From the NCBI RefSeq assembly GCF_009674495.1, contig NZ_WKJN01000001.1, positions 62,001 to 126,000 of the forward strand: a stretch of DNA of 64,000 bases. Direction: 5' to 3'. The notes below the pieces were generated by a model. It was not told the DNA's origin, searched no databases, and saw only the letters and a program-made list of their open reading frames with translations. Shown here piece after piece: positions 1 to 8,057 of this stretch (the first letter of the stretch is position 1; every line of letters starts with the position of its first letter). Both the position numbers and the translations under genes were made by a program. The DNA comes from Duganella alba (lineage in GTDB: Bacteria > Pseudomonadota > Gammaproteobacteria > Burkholderiales > Burkholderiaceae_D).

Positions 1-402
1 ATCGCGGAAGAAGAACACCGGCGTATTGTTGCCGACCACGTCCCAGTTGCCTTGTTCGGTGTAGAACTTGACGGCGAAGCCGCGGATATCGCGTTCCGCA
101 TCGGCGGCGCCGCGTTCGCCGGCAACGGTCGAAAAGCGCATAAAGATATCGGTTTTCTTGCCGACTTCGGAGAACAGCGCCGCGCGCGTGTATTTGGTGA
201 TGTCGTGGGTGACGGTGAAGGTGCCGTAGGCGCCGGAGCCCTTGGCGTGCATGCGGCGCTCGGGGATGACTTCGCGCGCGAAGTGCGCCAGCTTTTCCAG
301 GTGCCACACGTCTTGCAGCAGGACCGGACCGCGCGGACCGGCGGTCTGGGTGTTTTGATTATCGACGACCGGTGCGCCGGCCGCAGTAGTGAGGTTCTTC
401 AT
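1..402 (-). CDS. Catalase (monofunctional heme type), N-terminal part only
   Basis: The minus strand from ATG at 402 is open to the window edge (134 codons), so this is the first part of a gene that continues to the left. The translation carries the heme-catalase core. The distal histidine lies in [14 protein letters not shown] (about residues 49-62) and the catalytic asparagine in [16 protein letters not shown] near the cut end. Catalases turn hydrogen peroxide into water and oxygen in the cytoplasm. A purine-rich GAAGGAAG sits a few bases before the start. The length and heme-binding C-terminus cannot be judged here. It is probably a small-subunit KatA-type enzyme, but the clade is not certain. 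Confidence 0.95.
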   Translation of the reverse strand, partial: MKNLTTAAGAPVVDNQNTQTAGPRGPVLLQDVWHLEKLAHFAREVIPERRMHAKGSGAYGTFTVTHDITKYTRAALFSEVGKKTDIFMRFSTVAGERGAADAERDIRGFAVKFYTEQGNWDVVGNNTPVFFFRD

Positions 403-493
403 GAAACTTCCTTCGCCTGAATGGGATGAATGGAAACTTCCAGCATAACGACTACAACTGCTTTTCGCCGCTCTCAAAAGAGAGAGTCACAAT

Positions 494-518
494 GAAAAAC
501 GCCCGGCAGTGCCGGGCG
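494..518 (-). terminator. Rho-independent terminator of the OmpA-like lipoprotein gene
   Basis: The minus strand reads a GC-rich hairpin with a small loop (arms GCCCGGCA and TGCCGGGC, 500-518) followed by a run of five T. It lies 15 bases after the stop codon of the lipoprotein gene and about 90 bases before the catalase start. Confidence 0.85.
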
Positions 519-533
519 CTTGATCAAGCTGAA

Positions 534-1061
534 TTACTTGCTTGGGTAGATGATGTCGTCGCGACGGTCGTGGGCGCGTGCTGCGTCGTCGGTGCCGGTG
601 GTTTTTTCTTTACCGTAGCTGACGGCTTCCATCTGGCCTTCTTTCACGCCTTGTACTTTCAGGGCGGTGATCAGGGCTTGAGCGCGCTTCTGACCCAGGG
701 CCAGATTGTATTCCGCGCCGCCGCGGTCATCGGTGTTGCCTTCGACTTTGATCGCCACGTTCGGGTTGGCGGCCAGGAATTTGGCGTGATCAGCAACCAG
801 TGCATCGAATTCTGGCTTGACGGTGTACTTGTCGAAGTCGAAGTAGACGCTACGGTTTTTGTAGATCGAGCTGTTTGGGTCCAGGTAGGCTGGCAGCGGT
901 GCGGCAACTGGTGCTGGCACTGGTGCGGCCACTGGCGCTGGTGCTGGCGCAACAACTGGTGCTGGCGCCGGTGCTGGTGCAGGGGCTGGTGCTGGGGTCG
1001 AGCAAGCGCTCAACAGAGCGATGGTGCAGGCTGCCAGCAGGATATTGGTTTTAGCTTTCAT
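534..1061 (-). CDS. OmpA-family lipoprotein (Pal-like) with Pro-Ala linker
   Basis: This is a 175-residue outer-membrane lipoprotein. The signal peptide ends in a lipobox LLSAC with the lipidated Cys at residue 20. A proline-alanine-rich spacer follows (about residues 22-58), then an OmpA-type peptidoglycan-binding domain with FDFDKYTVKPEF and NTDDRGGAEYNLALGQKRA, and a C-terminal DRRDDIIY. Such domains bind diaminopimelate in peptidoglycan and tie the outer membrane to the wall. I chose the ATG at 1061 because GGGAG precedes it and the signal peptide then has normal length; the upstream ATG at 1097 would add 12 unlikely residues. No tol genes are adjacent, so it is probably a Pal paralogue rather than the Tol-Pal Pal. 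Confidence 0.9.
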   Translation of the reverse strand: MKAKTNILLAACTIALLSACSTPAPAPAPAPAPAPVVAPAPAPVAAPVPAPVAAPLPAYLDPNSSIYKNRSVYFDFDKYTVKPEFDALVADHAKFLAANPNVAIKVEGNTDDRGGAEYNLALGQKRAQALITALKVQGVKEGQMEAVSYGKEKTTGTDDAARAHDRRDDIIYPSK

Positions 1062-1184
1062 CGAAATACTCCCGAATTGATTTTGTTTGGGGGACATGGT
1101 GTGTACACGCTAGGTGTGAGGCTGTTCCGCAGCCCGCGACCAGTATTATATAAGGGTTTCCCTTGGAAATATTGGTCCCTTGCA

Positions 1185-3359
1185 TTATTTTTTCATCCAA
1201 GTTAAAAATGGCGTCAGATCTGTCCCGCTTTCGACATACCAGGCGCGCCGCGCGATGTCGAATCTGGCGCCCAGCGCTTTGACCTGGTCCTTGTCGTGGA
1301 AACCGGCGGTCAGATAGTGGCGCGAGGCCGGCGCAGGGGCTGGCGCCCGCTGGTTTCGCTCTAGCGCGCCCTCGGCGGCTGCTGAAGATTTAGGCAAGCG
1401 CATCTGCGCGATGAAGCTGCTGCGCGCGTTCGCATCGGCCGGCGACAGCAAAGTCAGGCGCGCGCGGGCGCGTGTCGCCGCCACATAGAACAGGTTTTCC
1501 TCCTGCCGTCGTGGATGGGCCGGATGGGGGAACTCACCCTCCTCCAGATAGGGGAGCAGGACGTGCTCGAACTCCTTGCCCTTGGCGTTGGCTGCACATT
1601 CGATGAGCACCGACTTGCGGTCGCGCTTGCGGCGGATGAAGGCTTCGCGCGCGTTCACCGCGCTCCAGAATTCGCGCAGGCTCTGGCCGGAAGCGGCCGC
1701 CGCGTCGAGCAGGCTGGCGATCGACCGCGTGATGACGCTGGCGTCGTAGGCGCGCACGAAGATGCGGCGCGCGGTGGCGGCCAGCTTGACGCGCTCGCAC
1801 AGTTCGGTCAGCACGGCGGCGGCCGGCGCATCGGCATCGACCGTCGACAGCCACGCCAGCGCATCGATCACGGCGCGCTTGGTGGCCTGGCTGGCGATGT
1901 CGCGGTAGCCCGGCTCGACGCCGTCGCGGCGCTCGTCCTCGATCAGGAACAATTCGCCCAGCAGGTCGGGACTCTTCAGGATCTGCTGCTTGAAGTTGTC
2001 CATGCTGCGCGTGGAGAACTTCATTTCGCTGAAGGCCACCAGCGCATCGACGATGGCCACGCGCACCTGCTCGGACTTGACGGCGCCGAAATCGCGCAGC
2101 GCGATCGCCAGCAGCCCGCGCAGGAACAGGATTTCATCACGTTGCAGGTAGCCGGCCATCGGCGGCGTGCGGTAGTCGATATCGGCTTCGATCAGCGCGT
2201 TTTCGATGGCCATCGATTGATGGCGGTCGCGGATCAGGATGGCGCAGCCGTCGTAGGCATGGCCGTCGGCCTTCCACTGGCGCACGGCGGCGACGACGCG
2301 CTGCGCGCAGTCGGCGGCGCTGTCGTAGTGGGCGTGCAGGATTTCGGTGCGCAGCGGCAGGCCCGATTCCACCGCCTTGTGCTTCAACTCGGCCATGGCG
2401 TAGGCCAGGTGCGGGCCGTGGCGCCAGGTCTGCGTCAGCGGATAGCGCACCAGCTTGGGAAAGCGCTCGGCGAAGCGGCGGTTCAGGTATTCCTCGCTGG
2501 CGCCCAGTTTGGCGTGGATCACCTGGTCCTGGTCGCCGGCGCCGACGAAGAAGCACTGCGGCCGGTCGATCAGCGCTTCCAGGATGCGGAAGGCGGCTTC
2601 GTTCAGGTCGTGGAGTTCGTCGCACAGCACCAGCCGGTAGTCCGGGAACTGCTCGGCCAGGCGCGCGCCGGCGTGCAGGTTGCAGGCCAGGTCGTAGGTG
2701 GCGTCGAACGGGCCGCGGAACACCGCGCCGGCGCCGCCGTCGAGCCGCAGCGCCTCGTATTCCAGCGTGACCAGATAGTCGGTCAGCGTGATGCCCAGCT
2801 GCTCGGCGGCTTCGTCGTGGCCCATGAATTCGACGTCGCTGTCGAGCGCCATGGTGGCTTTCAGGCCCAGCTGGACGTCGAGGAACTGGCTCAAGGCCAG
2901 GCTGTGGGTGTGCAGCTCCAGGCCGTCGACGCGGCCGGCGTAGCGCTCGCCGGTGCGGTCCATGGCCTGCAAGGCGTCATCTTTCAGCGCGCGGATGTCG
3001 CGGCACTGGCGCACATCGTCGTTGTCGGCCAGGTCCATCATCCAGGCCGAGAAATCCTCGAAACTCAGCACCGCCACGCGGTCCGCCAGCGTTGGCGGCA
3101 CGCCCACTTCCACCAGCCGGCGGCGCAGCACGTCGCGCGCCTCCGGCGTGAAGGTCAGCGCCAGGATCTGTTCCGGCGCCAGTTGCCGCGCCAGCGCCTC
3201 GCCGATGCGCAGCGCCAGCGTGGTGGTCTTGGCCGCGCCGGCGTTGGCGTCGACCAGCACCACCTTGTTTTGCGCCAGCTGGATGGTGTTCTGTTCAGCG
3301 GTCGGGATCAGGCCTTGCGGAGTGAAACGGGGAGAGTTGGGCGGTTTGGGCTGGTTCAT
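1185..3359 (-). CDS. UvrD/Rep-like ATP-dependent helicase with C-terminal DUF5710-like domain
   Basis: The 724-residue protein is a superfamily 1 helicase. Walker A is ANAGAAKTT (residues 38-46), a DExx-type motif VLCDELHD lies near 245, a motif III-like region with GAGDQDQ follows, and the C-terminal helicase motifs include FEHVLLPYLEEGEFP and NLFYVAATRARARLTLL. The last about 45 residues (HYLTAGFHDKDQVKALGARF and the W-Y pair after it) match the DUF5710 pattern, a small domain often found in primase-like and plasmid proteins. The helicase is expected to unwind or translocate on DNA in the cytoplasm. Its start lies 3 bases after the stop of the LacI gene, so the two may be cotranscribed. Its DNA target and the role of the tail are unknown. 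Confidence 0.85.
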   Translation of the reverse strand: MNQPKPPNSPRFTPQGLIPTAEQNTIQLAQNKVVLVDANAGAAKTTTLALRIGEALARQLAPEQILALTFTPEARDVLRRRLVEVGVPPTLADRVAVLSFEDFSAWMMDLADNDDVRQCRDIRALKDDALQAMDRTGERYAGRVDGLELHTHSLALSQFLDVQLGLKATMALDSDVEFMGHDEAAEQLGITLTDYLVTLEYEALRLDGGAGAVFRGPFDATYDLACNLHAGARLAEQFPDYRLVLCDELHDLNEAAFRILEALIDRPQCFFVGAGDQDQVIHAKLGASEEYLNRRFAERFPKLVRYPLTQTWRHGPHLAYAMAELKHKAVESGLPLRTEILHAHYDSAADCAQRVVAAVRQWKADGHAYDGCAILIRDRHQSMAIENALIEADIDYRTPPMAGYLQRDEILFLRGLLAIALRDFGAVKSEQVRVAIVDALVAFSEMKFSTRSMDNFKQQILKSPDLLGELFLIEDERRDGVEPGYRDIASQATKRAVIDALAWLSTVDADAPAAAVLTELCERVKLAATARRIFVRAYDASVITRSIASLLDAAAASGQSLREFWSAVNAREAFIRRKRDRKSVLIECAANAKGKEFEHVLLPYLEEGEFPHPAHPRRQEENLFYVAATRARARLTLLSPADANARSSFIAQMRLPKSSAAAEGALERNQRAPAPAPASRHYLTAGFHDKDQVKALGARFDIARRAWYVESGTDLTPFLTWMKK

Positions 3360-3362
3360 CCG

Positions 3363-4487
3363 CTACATTATAGCGACCGGCAGCCGCAGGCCGGTAGCGG
3401 CCAGCGCCGGCGGCGCGCCGGCGGGCGTCAGGCGCGCGGTGGCGCCTTCGATGAACTGGGCGTTGAAGACGCGCCGTTCGGTGTCGGTTTCGTGGTGGTC
3501 GATGCGCGCGCACAGCAGGTCGGCGGCGGCGGCGGCCATTTTCGGCATCGGCTGGCGCAGCGTGGTCAGGTTGTAGCTGATCCAGTTGGACGGCTCGACG
3601 GCGTCGAAGCCGGCCACCGACAGCTGGCCCGGCACGTCCAGCCCCAGCTCGTGGCGCGCGCAGTCCAGGCAGCCGATGGCCATGACGTCGCTGCCGCAGA
3701 TGACGGCGTCCGGCACGCCGCCCAGCTGGGCGATGATGGCTTTCAGGCCCAGCGCGCCGCTGCGGTAATCATAGGCGCCGGGCACCACCACCGGCGTTGG
3801 CAGTCCCAGTTCGGCGATGCGCTCGCAGGCGCCGCGCTGGCGTTCGCTGGCCACGCTGTAGTCCTCGCTGCCGGCGATGATGCCGAACTGGCGATGGCCG
3901 GCGGCGGCCAGCCGCGAGGCCAGCATGCGGCCCGATTCCAGGTGGTCGCAGGTGACGGTGTTGACCGAGGCGTCGCGCAGCTTGCGGTTGAACAGCACCA
4001 GCGGCATGCGCCGGCGCTCGAATTCGGCGATGTGCGCCGCGCTCAGGCGGGCGGCCGCCACCACGCCGTCGACCTGGAACTGCCAGACGTCGGCCAGCAC
4101 GCGGTCGACATCGGCCTCGCGCTGCAGCGTGAACAGCAGCAGGCGCTTGCCCTGCGCGGTGAATTGCTGGCTCAGTTCGGCCAGCAGCTCCGGGTAATAC
4201 AGGTTGGCCTGGTTGGTGATAATCAGCGCCACCATGTTGGAGCGGCGGGTGATCAGGCTGCGCGCGGCGGCATTGGGGATATAGTCGAGCAGGGCGGCAG
4301 CCTTCATCACCAGCGCATAGGTGGCCTTGGAGACGCTGGCGCCGGGCTTGAAGCAGCGCGACACGGCCGATTGCGACACGCCGGCCACCAGCGCCACGTC
4401 ATACGACGTCACGCGGCGATTCTCGCGGGCGATCACGGTTTTTACCTCTGTTGCGCAATGCTCAACTGTCAGCTTGGTTTTGGTCAT
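3363..4487 (-). CDS. LacI-family transcriptional regulator
   Basis: The 374-residue protein has a LacI-type helix-turn-helix at about residues 26-55 (TSYDVALVAGVSQSAVSRCF), preceded by an extension of about 25 residues. A periplasmic-binding-protein-like sensor domain follows (from about 80, including VALIITNQANLYYPELL and GVPDAVICGSDVMAIG). Such proteins bind sugars or related ligands and repress operons. No sugar genes are adjacent; the downstream neighbour is a helicase and the divergent one an Hsp70-like gene 211 bases away. No strong ribosome binding site precedes the ATG at 4487, and a later start would shorten the extension. The effector is unknown. Confidence 0.9.
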   Translation of the reverse strand: MTKTKLTVEHCATEVKTVIARENRRVTSYDVALVAGVSQSAVSRCFKPGASVSKATYALVMKAAALLDYIPNAAARSLITRRSNMVALIITNQANLYYPELLAELSQQFTAQGKRLLLFTLQREADVDRVLADVWQFQVDGVVAAARLSAAHIAEFERRRMPLVLFNRKLRDASVNTVTCDHLESGRMLASRLAAAGHRQFGIIAGSEDYSVASERQRGACERIAELGLPTPVVVPGAYDYRSGALGLKAIIAQLGGVPDAVICGSDVMAIGCLDCARHELGLDVPGQLSVAGFDAVEPSNWISYNLTTLRQPMPKMAAAAADLLCARIDHHETDTERRVFNAQFIEGATARLTPAGAPPALAATGLRLPVAIM

Positions 4488-4698
4488 CGTCGGGTGTCTG
4501 GGACTGAAGCCGTTTTGTTTGCATTTTTATCAGTAAGGCGAGCATAATTAAAAACTTACCGGCTGGCAATAAATATCGCATTTCTGCAAAGAAATATCTT
4601 CTCCCATGTGGCTATGACGCAATTTATCCTGTTGGGAGGTTTTTTCTGATAGCATATCGCCCCTTTAGCTGAACTGATGTAACTGAGGAAAGGGCAAG

Positions 4699-5949
4699 AT
4701 GGCCATAGCTTGCGGCGTCGATTTCGGCACCTCCAATTCCACCGTCGGCTGGGTGCGTCCCGGCCACCCGGTGATGCTGGGACTCGAGGATGGCAAGGTC
4801 ACCCTGCCGTCCGTCGTCTTCTTTAATGCGGATGACGATGAAGTCACCTACGGGCGCGCTGCGCTGGCCGAATACCTGGCCGGCTACGAAGGGCGTTTGA
4901 TGCGCTCCATGAAGAGCTTGCTCGGCACCAGCCTGATCGACGGCCAGACCGAGGTCGGCGGCCGCGCGCTGCCGTTCCGCATGCTGCTGGCGCAGTTCAT
5001 CGGCGAGCTGAAGAAGCGCGCCGAGCGCTCGGCCGGCCGCGAATTCTCGTCGGCGGTGTTCGGCCGCCCGGTCCACTTCATCGACGACAGCCAGGACAAC
5101 GACCAGCTGGCCGAAACCACGCTGGCCGAAGTGGCGCGCTCGGTGGGCTTCAAGGACATCGCCTTCCAGTTCGAGCCGATCGCGGCGGCGTTCGACTACG
5201 AGTCGCAGATCGACCGCGAGGAGCTGGTGCTGATCGCCGACATCGGCGGCGGTACGTCCGACTTTTCGCTGGTGCGCCTGTCGCCCGAACGCGCCAAAAA
5301 AGCCGAGCGGCGCGACGACATCCTGGCCAACGGCGGCGTCCACATCGGCGGCACCGATTTCGATAAATACCTGAGCCTGTCGTCCATCATGCCGCTGCTG
5401 GGCTACGGCAGCCGCCTGCGCAACAACAGCGAAGTGCCGTCGAGCTACTTCTTCAACCTGGCCACCTGGCATACCATCAACCAGGTCTACACCAAGAAGA
5501 TGTGGACCCAGCTGTCCGACCTGATCCGCGATTCGGCCGAGCAGGAAAAACTGGGCCGCCTGCAGCGCCTGATCGACGAGCGCGCCGGCCACTGGCTGGC
5601 GATGAAGGCGGAAGAGGGCAAGATCGCCCTGTCCGACGCCGCCCAGGTGCAGCTGGAGCTGGACCGCCTGGCGCCGCCGGTGACGCTGGAGCTGAACCGC
5701 GACCAGTTCGACGGCGCCATCGACCACCTGGTCGGTTCGGTGGAGTCGACCGTGTTGAACCTGCTGCGCGACGCCGGTGTCAAACCGGAACACGTCGACA
5801 CCGTGTTCTTCACCGGCGGTTCCAGCGGCGTGCGCAAGCTGCGCGAACGCATCGGCGCGCTGGTGCCGGCCGCGCGCAAGGTGGAAGGCGACTTGTTCGG
5901 CAGCATCGGCGCCGGCCTGGCGCTCGACGCCGTCAGAAAGTTCGGATAA
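4699..5949 (+). CDS. Hsp70-family protein (YegD-like, ATPase domain only)
   Basis: The 416-residue protein has the actin/Hsp70 ATPase signatures in order: GVDFGTSNSTVGW (about 6-18), IADIGGGTSDFSL (about 181-193) and VFFTGGSSGVRKLRE (about 369-383). It ends where the nucleotide-binding domain ends, so the substrate-binding domain of DnaK is absent, as in E. coli YegD. It is cytoplasmic and probably a specialised chaperone-like ATPase with an unknown client. GGAAAGGG precedes the ATG. The exonuclease gene starts 4 bases after its stop, which points to an operon. Confidence 0.9.
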   Translation: MAIACGVDFGTSNSTVGWVRPGHPVMLGLEDGKVTLPSVVFFNADDDEVTYGRAALAEYLAGYEGRLMRSMKSLLGTSLIDGQTEVGGRALPFRMLLAQFIGELKKRAERSAGREFSSAVFGRPVHFIDDSQDNDQLAETTLAEVARSVGFKDIAFQFEPIAAAFDYESQIDREELVLIADIGGGTSDFSLVRLSPERAKKAERRDDILANGGVHIGGTDFDKYLSLSSIMPLLGYGSRLRNNSEVPSSYFFNLATWHTINQVYTKKMWTQLSDLIRDSAEQEKLGRLQRLIDERAGHWLAMKAEEGKIALSDAAQVQLELDRLAPPVTLELNRDQFDGAIDHLVGSVESTVLNLLRDAGVKPEHVDTVFFTGGSSGVRKLRERIGALVPAARKVEGDLFGSIGAGLALDAVRKFG

Positions 5950-5953
5950 GCCC

Positions 5954-6577
5954 ATGCTCGACCAACCCATCGTCATGCTCGACTTCGAGACCACCGGCCT
6001 GTCGCCCGCGATGGGCGACCGCATCACCGAAGTGGCGGCGCTGCGCATCGTCGACGGCGTGGTGGTCGAGCGCTTTGTGTCGCTGATTAATTGCGGCGTG
6101 CGCATTCCATCCTTCATCACCGGCCTGACCGGCATCAGCCAGGCCATGGTGGACAACGCGCCGCCGGTGGCCGAAGTGGTGCCGCAACTGCTGGACTTCA
6201 TCGGCAGCGATCCGCTGTCCGCCCACAACGCCAGCTTCGACGACAAGTTCCTGCGCGCCGAAGCCGAGCGGCTGGAGCTGACGCCGCGCTACCCCTCGCT
6301 GGTGTGCTCGCTGAAACTGTCGCGCCGCGTGTTCCCCGAGCTGGGCAGCTACAAGCTGGGCCATCTGTCGGGCGCGCTCGGCATCCGCTTCAACAGCGCG
6401 GCCCACCGGGCCGAGGCCGATGCCGAAGTGGCGGCCAAGCTGCTGGTGCACATTGGCGGCCATCTTCGTTCAACTTACGGCATCCGCCACGTCGACAGCG
6501 AACTGCTGGTGTCGGTCAACAAGCTGGCGGCCGCCAAGGTGCCGCAATTCCTGCAAAAGCGCGGCCAGCCCGTTTGA
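5954..6577 (+). CDS. DEDDh 3'-5' exonuclease (DnaQ/PolC-like)
   Basis: This 207-residue protein has the three exonuclease motifs of the DEDDh group: ExoI DFETTGL (9-15), ExoII HNASFDDKF (about 91-99) and ExoIII HRAEADAE (about 151-158). The acidic residues and the His are metal ligands and general base for removing 3' nucleotides from DNA or RNA. No polymerase or other domain is attached, and the last about 40 residues are unassigned. The start at 5954 is the first ATG after the Hsp70 stop; a longer open frame begins inside the Hsp70 gene but has no coding character there. Its substrate is unknown. Tight linkage to the Hsp70-like gene suggests joint expression. Confidence 0.88.
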   Translation: MLDQPIVMLDFETTGLSPAMGDRITEVAALRIVDGVVVERFVSLINCGVRIPSFITGLTGISQAMVDNAPPVAEVVPQLLDFIGSDPLSAHNASFDDKFLRAEAERLELTPRYPSLVCSLKLSRRVFPELGSYKLGHLSGALGIRFNSAAHRAEADAEVAAKLLVHIGGHLRSTYGIRHVDSELLVSVNKLAAAKVPQFLQKRGQPV

Positions 6578-6652
6578 GCGTTGTCAAATCCCGTCCGGGA
6601 CCGCGTTTTACACTTTGATCAACTGTGTTGTCATGTTGGTCAGAGGTGTATC

Positions 6653-8056
6653 GTGAAAAAACAGTGCACGGCCAAAGAAGGTCATGACGTCTACCTGTGG
6701 TTCCTCGACGCCGCCGAGCGTGGCAACGCCTATGCGCAGTTCAACCTCGGCCGCATGTACAAAAAAGGCGAGGGCGTGGTGCGCGACGAGGCGCAGGCGT
6801 TCCACTGGATGCGCCAGGCCGCCGCCCAGGGGCTGGCCTATGCCCAGAACCAGCTGGGCGCGATGTACTACTACGGCCGCGGCGTCGATAGCAACGACGA
6901 CCTCGCCGCCCACTGGTTCCGCTGCGCCGCCCGCCAGGGCGAGGCGTCGGCCCAGCAAAATCTCGGCCTGATGTACAAGAAGGGGCGCGGCGTGCCGCAG
7001 AGCGAAGAGGTGGCGCTGGCGTGTTTTTGCCGCGCCGCCGAGCAGGGCCTGGCCAGCGCGCAGGCGCTGGTGGGCGAAGCCTACTGCAACGGCTATGGCG
7101 TGACGCGCAACTATCCGCTGGCCCTGGCCTGGTTCCGCAAGGCCGCCCTGCAAAACGACGCCAACGCCCAGTTGCAGCTGGGGCTGATGTACAAGCATGC
7201 GCGCGGCGTGCCGCGCAACGAGACGCAGGCAGTGGCCTGGTTCCGGCAGGCGGCGGCGCAGGGCGACGCGGTGGCCCAGCGGCTGGTCGGCGTGGCCTAT
7301 GCCGAAGGGCTGGGCGTGTCGCGCGACGCCCGCCGCGGCTTCGCCTGGCTGCTGCGCGCGGCCGAGCAGGAGGACGGCGACGCCCAGTTCAACCTGGGCG
7401 TGATGCTGGCCAACGGCAAGGGCGTGGAACAGGACGACGAGCAGGCCTTCACCTGGTATCGCCGGGCGGCGCAGGCCGGCCACGCGCTGGCGCAGTACAA
7501 CCTCGGCGGCCTGTACGCGCGCGGGCGCGGCGTCGAACGCGACGAGCGCAGGGCGCTGGAGTGGTATCGGCGCGCGGCCGAGCAGGGCACGCCGCATGCG
7601 CAGTTCAACGTCGCCGTCATGTACGCCAACGGCCACGGCGTGACGCGTGACGAGGCGCTGGCCGCGGTCTGGTATCGCAGCGCCGCCGAGCAGGGCGACG
7701 CCAGCGCGCAAAACAACCTGGGCGTGATGTACGCCAACGGCGTCGGCGTCGGGCGCGACGATGTGCAGGCGGTGGACTGGTACGCCAAGGCGGCCGAGCA
7801 GGGGCATGCGCTGGCGCAGTTCAACCTGGGCGGCATGTATGGCTGCGGACGCGGCGTCGAGCGCGATCCGGCGCGCGCCTTCATGTGGCTGACGCTGGCG
7901 GCGCAGGCGGGCGACGTGGCGGCTGTCAGCAACCGCCGCAAGATGGCGCTGGTGATGACGCCGCAGGCGATCGCGGCGGCGCAGGCGCTGGTGCGCCAGT
8001 GGCGCGACACCCACGCGCGCGCCTGCTACGTGCCGCACAACCGGGCGTCGGACTGA
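6653..8056 (+). CDS. Sel1-repeat (TPR-like) protein
   Basis: The 467-residue protein is almost wholly made of 11 tandem Sel1 repeats of 36 residues. Each has the A-x-A-Q-x-x-L-G and G-x-G-V cores, for example NAYAQFNLGRMYKKGEGV and DASAQNNLGVMYANGVGV. Such solenoids serve as protein-binding scaffolds. There is no signal peptide or membrane segment, so it is probably cytoplasmic. I chose GTG at 6653 because AGAGGTG precedes it; an upstream ATG at 6581 would add 24 residues without a ribosome site. It begins 75 bases after the exonuclease and could be in the same operon. The partner is unknown. Confidence 0.9.
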   Translation: MKKQCTAKEGHDVYLWFLDAAERGNAYAQFNLGRMYKKGEGVVRDEAQAFHWMRQAAAQGLAYAQNQLGAMYYYGRGVDSNDDLAAHWFRCAARQGEASAQQNLGLMYKKGRGVPQSEEVALACFCRAAEQGLASAQALVGEAYCNGYGVTRNYPLALAWFRKAALQNDANAQLQLGLMYKHARGVPRNETQAVAWFRQAAAQGDAVAQRLVGVAYAEGLGVSRDARRGFAWLLRAAEQEDGDAQFNLGVMLANGKGVEQDDEQAFTWYRRAAQAGHALAQYNLGGLYARGRGVERDERRALEWYRRAAEQGTPHAQFNVAVMYANGHGVTRDEALAAVWYRSAAEQGDASAQNNLGVMYANGVGVGRDDVQAVDWYAKAAEQGHALAQFNLGGMYGCGRGVERDPARAFMWLTLAAQAGDVAAVSNRRKMALVMTPQAIAAAQALVRQWRDTHARACYVPHNRASD

Positions 8057-8057
8057 T

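Noticed and set aside
1515..4547. A plus-strand open frame of 1010 codons
   Set aside because: It runs antisense to the helicase and LacI genes, has no motifs and is very rich in Gln, His, Arg and Gly, which is what the opposite strand of high-GC genes gives.
6653..8056. Regular repeats that might be a CRISPR or DNA repeat array
   Set aside because: The 108-base period is that of 36-residue Sel1 protein repeats; the DNA units vary and there are no constant repeats with unique spacers.
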